In this document: positions 23,989-31,670 of the stretch, piece by piece | How the letters are laid out: every line of letters starts with the position of its first letter | Position numbering within the stretch: position 1 is the first letter of the stretch | Source of the DNA: Archangium gephyra | GTDB taxonomy: Bacteria; Myxococcota; Myxococcia; Myxococcales; Myxococcaceae | Assembly: GCA_003243425.1 (NCBI GenBank) | Contig: QFQP01000030.1 | Location: 1-64,000, forward strand | DNA length: 64,000 nucleotides | Direction of reading: 5' to 3' | Notes under the pieces: generated by a model | What the model was told of the DNA's origin: nothing | The model's database searches: none | What the model saw: only the letters and a program-made list of their open reading frames with translations | Translations under genes and position numbers: made by a program

Positions 23989-26244
23989 ATGTTCAGGGCA
24001 CTCGGTGAATTCGCGTGGAACCGCCGCTGGCTGATTCTCATCGCCACGGGCGTGCTCCTCGTGGGCTCGTTGTTCTCGCTCACGCTGGCGGGCGTTCTGT
24101 CGGGTGGCGTGATTCACGGTCTCGAGTCCGGCAAGGCCGACCGGATGATCGAAGAGGTCGTCGGCCGCAACACCGACACCACCGTGGTCTTCCTCTTCGA
24201 GTCGAAGACCGAAGCCCCGTCGTCGGAGCCCTTCAAGAAGGCGATGAACGAAGCGCTGGCGCCGCTGCGCAAGGACGAGCGCGTGGCGTTCGTCGAAGCG
24301 CCGACCGACGTCGACCCGCGCACCGCCGCCACGCGCATGAACGAAGCAGGCAAGACGGCCTACGCGCTGGTCACGTTGAAGGGCGACCTGAAGGAAGCGC
24401 TGCACAGGTGGCCCGACGTTCGTGACCTCGTGAAGAGCGACACGCTCGAGGTCACCGCCACCGGCCGGCTCGCGTTCATGCGCGACCTCAACGTGCAGCT
24501 CGAACACGACCTGCTGCTCGCCGAGCTCATCTCGATTCCCCTCGCGCTCATCGTGTTGCTGCTGGTGTTCCGCACCGTCGTCGCCGCGATTCTCCCCGTC
24601 GCGGTCGGCGGGCTGGCGGTGGTCGGCGGCATCGCCATCGTCTTCCTGCTCAGCAACGTGATGGACGTCTCGCAGTACACCATCAACGTGTGCTCGCTCA
24701 TCGGGCTCGGCGTGGCGATCGACTACTCGCTGTTCACCGTGAGCCGGTATCGCGAAGAGCTCGCCGCGGGCCGCGACTATCGAGAGGCGCTGATTCGCGC
24801 GGTCGATCACGCCGGTCGCGTGGTCGCCTTCTCGGGGCTCGCGGTCGGCTCGGGGCTGGCGGGGCTCTTGTTCTTCGACGGCTCGTTCCTGATGACCATG
24901 GGCATCGGCGGGGCGATCGTCGTGGCGCTGGCTGCGATCTTCGCGCTCACGTTTCTCCCGGCCCTGCTGGCGATTCTCGGCCCGCGCATCAATTCGCTGA
25001 AGCTGCCGCTGCCGGATCTGTCGACGCGTGAGGGCTTCTGGCATCGCCTCGCCGTAGGCGTGATGAAGCGGCCGGTGGTGGTGCTGGTGCCGACGCTCGC
25101 CGTGCTGCTGTTCATCGCCGCGCCGTTCCTCAACATCCGCCTCGCGGCGTCCGACGTGAGAATTCTCCCCGAGAACCTCGAGGCGCGCCGCGGCTTCACG
25201 TTGCTCGAAAAGCAATTCCCCGACGAAGGCGACACGCACTTCGCCATCGCCGTTCGCTTTCCTTCCGGGTCGGCGTTCACGCCCGAGCGTACGGCCGCGC
25301 TGTGGGACCTCACCGAGCGCGTCAGCAAGATGCCGAACGTGCGCACCGTGCAGAGCCCGGTGAAGCTCGACCCACGGTTGAACAAGGACATGGTGGTCGG
25401 GCTCTTCCAGCAGCCGCCGCCAGAGCAGGCGCCGCTCATCGAGGGCGTGAAGCGCGCGTTCTCGAAGGACTCGGTGGTCTTCCTGCAGGCGATCTCCGCG
25501 GCCGACCCCGACAGCGCCGAGGCGCGCGCCATCGTGAAGGCCATTCGTGAGAACCGCCAGGTGGGCGACGGCGAGCTGGTCGTCGGCGGTGAGAGCGCGC
25601 TCGACGTCGATACCACCGACTACCTGCTCAACCGCGCGCCGCGTGCGGTCATCTTCGTGGTGACCATGACCTTCATCGTGCTGTTGCTGCTGCTGGGCTC
25701 GGTGCTGCTGCCGCTCAAGGCGGTGCTGATGAACTTCCTGTCCATCGGCGGTTCCTTCGGGGCGCTGGTCTTCATCTTCCAGGAAGGTCACGGCGGCTTC
25801 CTGCACACGCAGCCCCACGCGCTCGAGCCGGTGCTCCCCATCATCTTGTTCTGCGTCTTGTTCGGCCTCTCGATGGACTACGAGGTGTTGATCCTCACGC
25901 GCATGAAGGAGGCCTACGAGCGCACCAAGAACAACACGCTCGCCGTCGGTGAAGGCATCGAGAAGACCGCGGGGCTCGTCACCTCTGCCGCCGCCATCAT
26001 GGTCGCGGTGTTCGTCGCCTTTGCGCTCGCGAAGATCGTGCTCATTCAAGCCGTCGGCGTGGGCATGGCGATCGCCGTCGCGCTCGACGCGACGCTGGTG
26101 CGCGTGCTGCTCGTGCCGGCCACCATGCGCCTGTTCGGCGACGCCAACTGGTGGGGCCCGAAGTGGCTGCTGTCGCTGCAGCGCGTGCTGCACCTCCACC
26201 ACGCGCACGGCGGTGACGTGGAGCCGGTGAAGCCGACGAAATGA
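23989..26244 (+). CDS. MMPL/RND-family membrane transporter
   Basis: About 751 residues (a GTG at 23980 would add three). Two repeats, each with one N-terminal helix, a periplasmic domain and five helices, as in MmpL and HpnN-like exporters: TM1 WLILIATGVLLVGSLFSLTL; the helices around VCSLIGLGVAIDYSLFTVSR, with the Asp-Tyr pair of the proton relay; second-repeat equivalent LFGLSMDYEVLILTRMKEAY. The family exports lipids and hopanoids or drugs. The next genes, an SRPBCC protein (4-base overlap) and an acyl-CoA oxidase, suggest a lipid role. Confidence 0.88.
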   Translation: MFRALGEFAWNRRWLILIATGVLLVGSLFSLTLAGVLSGGVIHGLESGKADRMIEEVVGRNTDTTVVFLFESKTEAPSSEPFKKAMNEALAPLRKDERVAFVEAPTDVDPRTAATRMNEAGKTAYALVTLKGDLKEALHRWPDVRDLVKSDTLEVTATGRLAFMRDLNVQLEHDLLLAELISIPLALIVLLLVFRTVVAAILPVAVGGLAVVGGIAIVFLLSNVMDVSQYTINVCSLIGLGVAIDYSLFTVSRYREELAAGRDYREALIRAVDHAGRVVAFSGLAVGSGLAGLLFFDGSFLMTMGIGGAIVVALAAIFALTFLPALLAILGPRINSLKLPLPDLSTREGFWHRLAVGVMKRPVVVLVPTLAVLLFIAAPFLNIRLAASDVRILPENLEARRGFTLLEKQFPDEGDTHFAIAVRFPSGSAFTPERTAALWDLTERVSKMPNVRTVQSPVKLDPRLNKDMVVGLFQQPPPEQAPLIEGVKRAFSKDSVVFLQAISAADPDSAEARAIVKAIRENRQVGDGELVVGGESALDVDTTDYLLNRAPRAVIFVVTMTFIVLLLLLGSVLLPLKAVLMNFLSIGGSFGALVFIFQEGHGGFLHTQPHALEPVLPIILFCVLFGLSMDYEVLILTRMKEAYERTKNNTLAVGEGIEKTAGLVTSAAAIMVAVFVAFALAKIVLIQAVGVGMAIAVALDATLVRVLLVPATMRLFGDANWWGPKWLLSLQRVLHLHHAHGGDVEPVKPTK

Positions 26245-26666
26245 AGTCTGAAGTCACGCTGACCACCACGGTGAAGGGTGAGGCGCGTGCGGTCGCCACG
26301 GCGCTGTCCGACCTGCGCACCGTCGAGCGGCTGCACCCGCTGTTGCGCGCGGTCGTGCTCGAGCGCGAAGAAGGCTCGCTTCGCGTGTGGCGCTGCGACG
26401 ACCGCATCCTGGGCTTTCCGCTGACGTACTTCCCCGAGCAACGAATCGACGGTGACGGGCTGGGCTACGTGTCGCAGACCAGGCAAAGCGGCCTGACGCT
26501 CACCAACGCGTGGCGCTTCGACGCGGTCGCGGGCGGCACCCGCATCACCGAGCGCCTCCGCTTCGAAGGCGCCAGGCCGGTGGTGTGGTTCTCGGCGCGC
26601 GTCGGCGTGCGCGCACACCGCGGGCTCTTCGCAGCCATCGAGCGTGAGTTCGGCGTTTGCAAGTGA
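26241..26666 (+). CDS. SRPBCC-family protein
   Basis: 141 residues, start overlapping the MMPL stop (ATGA). The START-like fold is suggested by EVTLTTTVKGEARAVATALS, VLEREEGSLRVWRCDDRILG and NAWRFDAVAGGTRITERLRF. Such proteins bind hydrophobic ligands or act as polyketide cyclases. Cotranscription with an exporter suggests it hands or modifies a lipid substrate; that is inference from context only. Confidence 0.65.
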   Translation: MKSEVTLTTTVKGEARAVATALSDLRTVERLHPLLRAVVLEREEGSLRVWRCDDRILGFPLTYFPEQRIDGDGLGYVSQTRQSGLTLTNAWRFDAVAGGTRITERLRFEGARPVVWFSARVGVRAHRGLFAAIEREFGVCK

Positions 26667-26691
26667 GCGCGCTCGTCGTGATCTGGCCTGC

Positions 26692-28971
26692 ATGGCGCTC
26701 GATACGTTGTTGCAGGAGCCGGAGCTTCGTCCGTACCTCCCGTTGCTCTACCTGGCGTGGGCCGACGGCAACCTCGGCAGCGCCGAGCGCTCGCTGATTC
26801 AGAAGCGCATCGAAGCGCAACCGTGGCTCAAGCCGCGCCTGCGCGTCGAGCTCGAGACCTGGCTCGACGGGAAGCCGCCGAACGCCAGCACGCTCGCCCA
26901 GCTGCGAGCAGCCATCGCCGAGTCGGTGAAGACGTTGTCGCCGCGCGGCCTGCACTCGTTCTCTGCGCTCGCCGAGTCGATCGCCGCGCTGTCGCCGCAG
27001 ACGCGTGACGACCTCAACGAGCTCGAGCAGTCGCTGGGGCTGACGACCGCTGAGCTGCAGCTGCACGCCGAGCTTCCCGAATCGAAGTTCACGGCCTCGG
27101 CCAGCTTCGACGCAAAGCAGTTGCAGGCGCTGCTCGACGGACGCTTCGCGGCTTCACGCAACAAAGTGCGCGACTTCCTGTCTGACCCGAAAAACCGGGC
27201 GCTCTACGGCGTCGACAAAGACACGCACCGCAAGCAGGTCTTCGATTGGTTGAAGCAGCTCGCCGACGCGGGCTTCGGCGCGCTCGGCTACCCGGGCGTC
27301 ACCACCGACGACCAAGACGGGCTGGGGCCGTTTCTGGCGACGTTCGAGACGCTCGCGCTCGGAGACCTCTCGTTGGTCATCAAGTACGGCGTTCAGTTCG
27401 GGCTGTGGGGCGGCAGCGTCTACTTCCTCGGCAACGACGCGCAGAGAAAGCAGTACCTGCCGAAGGTCGCCTCGCTCGAGTACCCCGGCTGTTTCGCGAT
27501 GAGCGAAGTCGGTCACGGGTCGAACGTGGCCGACCTCGAGACGACCGTGGAGTGGGACCACGAGAAGAAGAAGCTCGTGCTCCACACGCCCGGCGAATCG
27601 GCCCGGAAGGACTGGGCGGGCAACGCGGCGCTGCACGCGAAGTTCGCCACCGTGTTCGCGCAGTTGAAGGTCGGCGCCGAGCGGCACGGCGTGCACGCGT
27701 TCGTCGTTCAGCTTCGAGACGACAAGGGCGAGCCGATGCCGGGCATTCGCATCGGCGACTGTGGGCACAAGCTCGGGCTCAATGGCGTCGACAACGGACG
27801 CATCTGGTTCGACCACGTGGAGCTGCCGCGCGAAGCGCTGCTCGGGCGCTACGCCGAGGTCACCGAGAACGGCGCGTATCTCTCGCCCATCGAGAGCCCG
27901 GCCAAGCGCTTCTTCACAATGTTGGGCACGCTGGTCGGTGGGCGCATCGCGGTCGCCGCTTCTGGTCTGAGCGCCGCGAAGATGGGTCTGTCGGTGGCGC
28001 TCCGCTACGCGACGCAGCGCCGCCAGTTCGGCGCCACGTCAGAGCCGGAGACGCTGCTGCTCGACTACCCGTCGCATCAGCGTCGGCTGCTGCCGCACCT
28101 CGCGGCCACCTACGCGTTCCACTTCGCGGTCGATGCGGTGCGTGAGCAGTTCCTCGCACGCGCGCCCGACGCCGATTCACGCGAGCTCGAAGCGGAGGTC
28201 GCTGGCATCAAGGCCGCGACCACGTGGCACGTGACGCAGACGCTGCAGGCCTGCCGCGAAGCGTGCGGCGGTCAGGGGTACCTCTCGGTGAATCGGCTGG
28301 CCGATGCGCGCGCCGACACCGACATCTTCACCACCTTCGAAGGTGACAACACGGTGCTCATGCAGCTGCTGGCGAAGGGCCTGCTCACCGGTTTCAAGAA
28401 GCGCTTCAGCGAGCAGGGGCCGGTGCGCTTCGTCGCCAATCAGCTCCGTGAATCGGTGGCGCTGACCAACCCCTTCACCAGCCGCGACACCAGCGAAGAG
28501 ACGCTGCGCGACGCGAAGCATCAGCTGAGCATTCTCGAGTTCCGCGAGGCGTCGCTGCTGCAGTCGGCCGCGCGGCGCGTGCAGAAGCGGTTGGGTCAGA
28601 AGGAAGGCAACTCGACCAGGACGTTCAATGAAGTGCAGGAGCACCTGCTCGCGCTGGCCCAGGCGAACGTCGACACCTTCACGCTGCGCGCGTTCATCGA
28701 CGGCGTCGAGAAGGCCGGCGGCAACGAGAAGGTGGTGCTCGAGCGCCTGCGCGCGCTCTACGGCCTCACGGTGATGGAGCGTCACGCCGCCTGGTTCTTC
28801 GAGAACGGCGTGTTCGAGCCGGCGCGTGCTCGGGCCATTCGTCGGCTGCCCGCGAAGATCTTCGAGGAGCTGTTGCCCGACGTGGTGGCGCTCACCGAGG
28901 CCTTCGGCATTCCCGACGCGTGTCTGGCGGCGCCGATCGCCTTCAACGACCCTGCGCACCCGCGGTGGTGA
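26692..28971 (+). CDS. Acyl-CoA oxidase-like flavoprotein with TerB-like N-terminal domain
   Basis: 759 residues from ATG 26692; a start at 26644 would overlap the previous gene by 23 bases and is less likely. Residues about 1-120 look like a TerB/DjlA-type helical domain (LPLLYLAWADGNLGSAERSL). The rest is of acyl-CoA oxidase type: GFGALGYPGVTTDDQDG, the FAD/substrate motif CFAMSEVGHGSNVADLETTV, FTMLGTLVGGRIAVAASGLS, QACREACGGQGYLSVNRLAD and TFEGDNTVLMQLLAKGLL. Peroxisomal-type oxidases oxidise acyl-CoA with oxygen and form H2O2. The extra N-terminal domain is unusual. It follows the MMPL and SRPBCC genes in one operon. Confidence 0.82.
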   Translation: MALDTLLQEPELRPYLPLLYLAWADGNLGSAERSLIQKRIEAQPWLKPRLRVELETWLDGKPPNASTLAQLRAAIAESVKTLSPRGLHSFSALAESIAALSPQTRDDLNELEQSLGLTTAELQLHAELPESKFTASASFDAKQLQALLDGRFAASRNKVRDFLSDPKNRALYGVDKDTHRKQVFDWLKQLADAGFGALGYPGVTTDDQDGLGPFLATFETLALGDLSLVIKYGVQFGLWGGSVYFLGNDAQRKQYLPKVASLEYPGCFAMSEVGHGSNVADLETTVEWDHEKKKLVLHTPGESARKDWAGNAALHAKFATVFAQLKVGAERHGVHAFVVQLRDDKGEPMPGIRIGDCGHKLGLNGVDNGRIWFDHVELPREALLGRYAEVTENGAYLSPIESPAKRFFTMLGTLVGGRIAVAASGLSAAKMGLSVALRYATQRRQFGATSEPETLLLDYPSHQRRLLPHLAATYAFHFAVDAVREQFLARAPDADSRELEAEVAGIKAATTWHVTQTLQACREACGGQGYLSVNRLADARADTDIFTTFEGDNTVLMQLLAKGLLTGFKKRFSEQGPVRFVANQLRESVALTNPFTSRDTSEETLRDAKHQLSILEFREASLLQSAARRVQKRLGQKEGNSTRTFNEVQEHLLALAQANVDTFTLRAFIDGVEKAGGNEKVVLERLRALYGLTVMERHAAWFFENGVFEPARARAIRRLPAKIFEELLPDVVALTEAFGIPDACLAAPIAFNDPAHPRW

Positions 28972-29036
28972 CAGCGGCGAGACACCTGAACGGCCGTGCC
29001 GTTATGGCCGACAGTGCGCACCTGTAGGTGCGGCGC

Positions 29037-29996
29037 ATGTTCCGAACCGTCCTCGCCCTGAGCCTCGCGCTGTTGAGCTGCGGTCCGAACCTCGCGGCGT
29101 CGGAAGACGGCGAGCTCGAAGTGTCGGAGGGCGCCGACGCGCTGGAGACCGAGGTGAAGGCCAACGTGCCCTCGCTCACGGTGTGGGTGAAGCCCGCGCT
29201 CGTGCCGGAAGTTCGCGACGGCCGGCAGGTCTACGTGCTGCGCGGCCGCACCAGCCAGAACCTCGAGGGCATCAACGCGTACGTGTTCGACGACGCGTTC
29301 GGCAGCGCCAACGTGCTCTCGGCGCGCACCTTCGAGGTGGTGTTCGATGCGCAGTCGGAGCTGAACTCCCTCGCCGCGGGCATTCGCATGTTCCTGGCGG
29401 TGCACCCGCAGAGCGCGAGCGTGCAGCCGGCGACGGCTTCGCTCACGTTCGCACCGACGTTCACCCGCCCGACCGGTACCACGAGCCTCTCGGTGCGCCC
29501 CGCCGTGCAGTCGTGCCTCGACGCGCTCTCGTCGAACGACTCGGAAGCGTGCGGAGCGTGGTACCCGGTCACGCGCTGCGTGCTCCCGTGGCGAGGCGTG
29601 CAGCTGTTCGACACGCCCGACGACGTGACGGCGCTGGTGAACGCGACGGCTTCCATCAACGCGCAGTTGCCCGCGGGCAAGTCAGTCGCGTGGCGCGGCT
29701 ATGGCACGCAAGACGTCCTGCGCGCCGTCGACCTTCCCAGGGTCATCAACGGCTGGAAGGCCCGCGAGCCGTATGGAGATCTCGTCAACACCGGCTCCAT
29801 CACCGCCACGGCGTTGAAGAACGAGCTCACGGCGTTCGGCAACGCGCAGGCGCTGATTCCGGCCACGCAGCAGGTCGTCTACCAGCAGTCGTTCGTCGCG
29901 CAGCGGTTCGAGCGCAACGGCGGCAAGACGAAGTTGTACCTGCTGTTCTTCGCGTCGGCCGCGCGCGTCACCGTGCTCGAGACCAACGCGCCGTAA
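29037..29996 (+). CDS. Hypothetical lipoprotein
   Basis: 319 residues from ATG 29037. A signal peptide with lipobox (LALLSCGPN) predicts lipidation at the Cys. The mature part begins with an acidic linker and a beta-rich domain (VPSLTVWVKPALVPEVRDGR, VYVLRGRTSQNLEGINAYVF). Three cysteines in QSCLDAL, SEACGAWYPVTRC may form disulfides. I recognise no family. Its stop codon directly abuts the stop of the convergent LysR gene (29996/29997). Confidence 0.6.
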   Translation: MFRTVLALSLALLSCGPNLAASEDGELEVSEGADALETEVKANVPSLTVWVKPALVPEVRDGRQVYVLRGRTSQNLEGINAYVFDDAFGSANVLSARTFEVVFDAQSELNSLAAGIRMFLAVHPQSASVQPATASLTFAPTFTRPTGTTSLSVRPAVQSCLDALSSNDSEACGAWYPVTRCVLPWRGVQLFDTPDDVTALVNATASINAQLPAGKSVAWRGYGTQDVLRAVDLPRVINGWKAREPYGDLVNTGSITATALKNELTAFGNAQALIPATQQVVYQQSFVAQRFERNGGKTKLYLLFFASAARVTVLETNAP

Positions 29997-30803
29997 TCAC
30001 GCCCACACGTCGTGGAGTGAACGCAGCGAAGCGGCGAGGCGTTCACGCAGCGTCGCGTTGCCACCGGCCGCTGGCGCGAGCAGCCACACCGGCGTGCCTC
30101 CGGGGAGTTCGCGTTCGAGCTTGAGGCGCGGCTGGTCCTTCGCGAGGAAGGTCGGGAACACCGCGAGCCCCAACCCCGAGAGACACGCGTCACGCATGGC
30201 CAGCAACGAGTCACACGTCACCCGCGCAGGCTCCTGCGGCACTTCGCGCCACCAGCGCATCGACGTCTTCTCGCGCAGCGTGCTCGACGGCTGGACCCAC
30301 GTCGAAGCGCCGCCGCGCGTCCGGTAGACGCCGAGCTTCAACAGCCCGAGTCGACGGCCCTTCAAGCCGCCTCCGGGGTCGTGCGACGGCCGCAACGCGA
30401 GGTCGACCGCGCCCGGCGTGAGTGCGCTCACGGCGTCGCTGATCAGCACCTCGAACTGCGCTTCGACCTGCGCGAGGCCGGCGAACAACAACGGCGCGAG
30501 GACGTCACTGGTCGTCACCACGACTTTGCCCTCACGCGCACGACGCGAGCCGTTCACCAGCGCGTCGACGCGTTGTGACTCGACGCGCATCTGGGCGGCG
30601 CGCTCCGACAGCTCCCTGGCCAGGGGTGTGGGGGTCAGCCGGGCACCACGAACGAACAACGGCTCACCCAGCGACTTCTCGAGCGCGTCGACTCGCCGCG
30701 AGACCGACGAGTGCCGCAACCCCAACTCGTTCGCCGCTCCCTGCACGGTGCCGACGCGAACCAGGGCTTCGACGGTCTGGAGGTCATTCCACTCGATGTG
30801 CAT
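29997..30803 (-). CDS. LysR-family transcriptional regulator
   Basis: 268 residues, short for the family (usually about 300) but with both parts. The helix-turn-helix is DLQTVEALVRVGTVQGAANE followed by LGLRHSSVSRRVDALEKSLG and EPLFVRGARLTPTPLA. The co-inducer domain is shortened but has the usual SGLGLAVFPTFLAKDQPRL. It is divergent from the pirin gene, with a perfect inverted repeat just upstream of its start; LysR regulators commonly control such a divergent neighbour and themselves. Confidence 0.87.
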   Translation of the reverse strand: MHIEWNDLQTVEALVRVGTVQGAANELGLRHSSVSRRVDALEKSLGEPLFVRGARLTPTPLARELSERAAQMRVESQRVDALVNGSRRAREGKVVVTTSDVLAPLLFAGLAQVEAQFEVLISDAVSALTPGAVDLALRPSHDPGGGLKGRRLGLLKLGVYRTRGGASTWVQPSSTLREKTSMRWWREVPQEPARVTCDSLLAMRDACLSGLGLAVFPTFLAKDQPRLKLERELPGGTPVWLLAPAAGGNATLRERLAASLRSLHDVWA

Positions 30804-30805
30804 GA

Positions 30806-30824
30806 ACGCACATCATCTGTGCGT
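30806..30824. promoter_or_regulatory. Inverted repeat operator in the LysR/pirin divergent gap
   Basis: ACGCACA and TGTGCGT are perfect 7-base arms separated by TCATC. The repeat begins 3 bases before the LysR start codon and lies 46 bases before the pirin ATG. It is the only strong symmetry in this gap, and is the best candidate for the LysR binding site. Confidence 0.5.
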
Positions 30825-30869
30825 CTGCGCGCAGTCGTCAAACGAGCGCGACAGCCGTACCTTTCAGCC

Positions 30870-31622
30870 ATGGAACGCCGCACGTTGCTCGCCGGTGGTC
30901 TGGCCGCATTGGCGGCCTGCAAGTCGAACTCGAGGACGCTCCCCATGGCCAGAACCCAACACCGCCCGCTGTCGTCGCTGCCCACCACCACGCTCTCGTG
31001 GCTGTCGCTGAAGGACCACTTCATCGCCACCGTTGGGCCGTCGGCGGGCCAGGGGAGTCGTCGTGGCCCTCTGCTGGTGCTGGCCGACGCGACCTTCGAG
31101 CCGCACTCCCGCTTCCCGCTCCACCCGCATCGCGACATGGAGATTCTCAGCGTGGTGTTGACCGGCACCTTGAGTCACCACGGCGACCAGGCGCACGGCG
31201 CGACGATACCGCCTCGCAGCGCGCAGCTCATCTCGTCACGCGACGGCATCTTCCACGCCGAAGGCAACGACACCGACACGCAGACCCGCATGCTGCAGAT
31301 CTGGTTCGAACCGACCTCGCGCGGTGGCGCGCCCGCGTACTTCCAGCGCGACCTCACGGCGAAGGGTCGCCAGCTCATCGCCGGTGACGACGTGATGCCG
31401 CTGCGCTGCGACGCGAAGGTGTCGTGGATCGATCTCGAAGCCGGCAAGCCGGAGGCGTTGGAAATTGCGACAGGCCGCCACGGCTACCTGCTGGCGCTCG
31501 ACGGAGAGGTGAACGCGGGCACGACGCTCGCCGCCGGCGACGGGCTCGACGTCGAACCGGGGGCGCTCACCGTTACCGCTTCCACCAGCTGCGCGGTGCT
31601 GTGGATCGACGCGGTCGCGTGA
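30870..31622 (+). CDS. Pirin-family protein with export signal
   Basis: 250 residues. The N-terminus MERRTLLAGGLAALAACKSN combines a twin-Arg-like start with a lipobox (AAC), suggesting Tat export and lipidation, which is unusual for pirins. The bicupin metal site is seen as FPLHPHRDMEILSVVLTGTL with SHHGDQAHG, and DGIFHAEGNDTDTQTRMLQI. Pirins of the YhhW type act as quercetinases or redox sensors. It is divergently paired with the LysR regulator. Confidence 0.82.
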   Translation: MERRTLLAGGLAALAACKSNSRTLPMARTQHRPLSSLPTTTLSWLSLKDHFIATVGPSAGQGSRRGPLLVLADATFEPHSRFPLHPHRDMEILSVVLTGTLSHHGDQAHGATIPPRSAQLISSRDGIFHAEGNDTDTQTRMLQIWFEPTSRGGAPAYFQRDLTAKGRQLIAGDDVMPLRCDAKVSWIDLEAGKPEALEIATGRHGYLLALDGEVNAGTTLAAGDGLDVEPGALTVTASTSCAVLWIDAVA

Positions 31623-31670
31623 CGACGAAGGAGTGACACGTGGCGTGCGGCTCCGACTATGGAGCGCGCC

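Noticed and set aside
23941..26208. Minus-strand open frame of 755 codons
   Set aside because: Complementary to the MMPL transporter; His/Glu/Arg-rich antisense composition typical of high-GC shadow frames.
28990..29012. Terminator between acyl-CoA oxidase and lipoprotein genes
   Set aside because: Only a 5-bp stem (ACGGC/GCCGT) without a T-run is visible.
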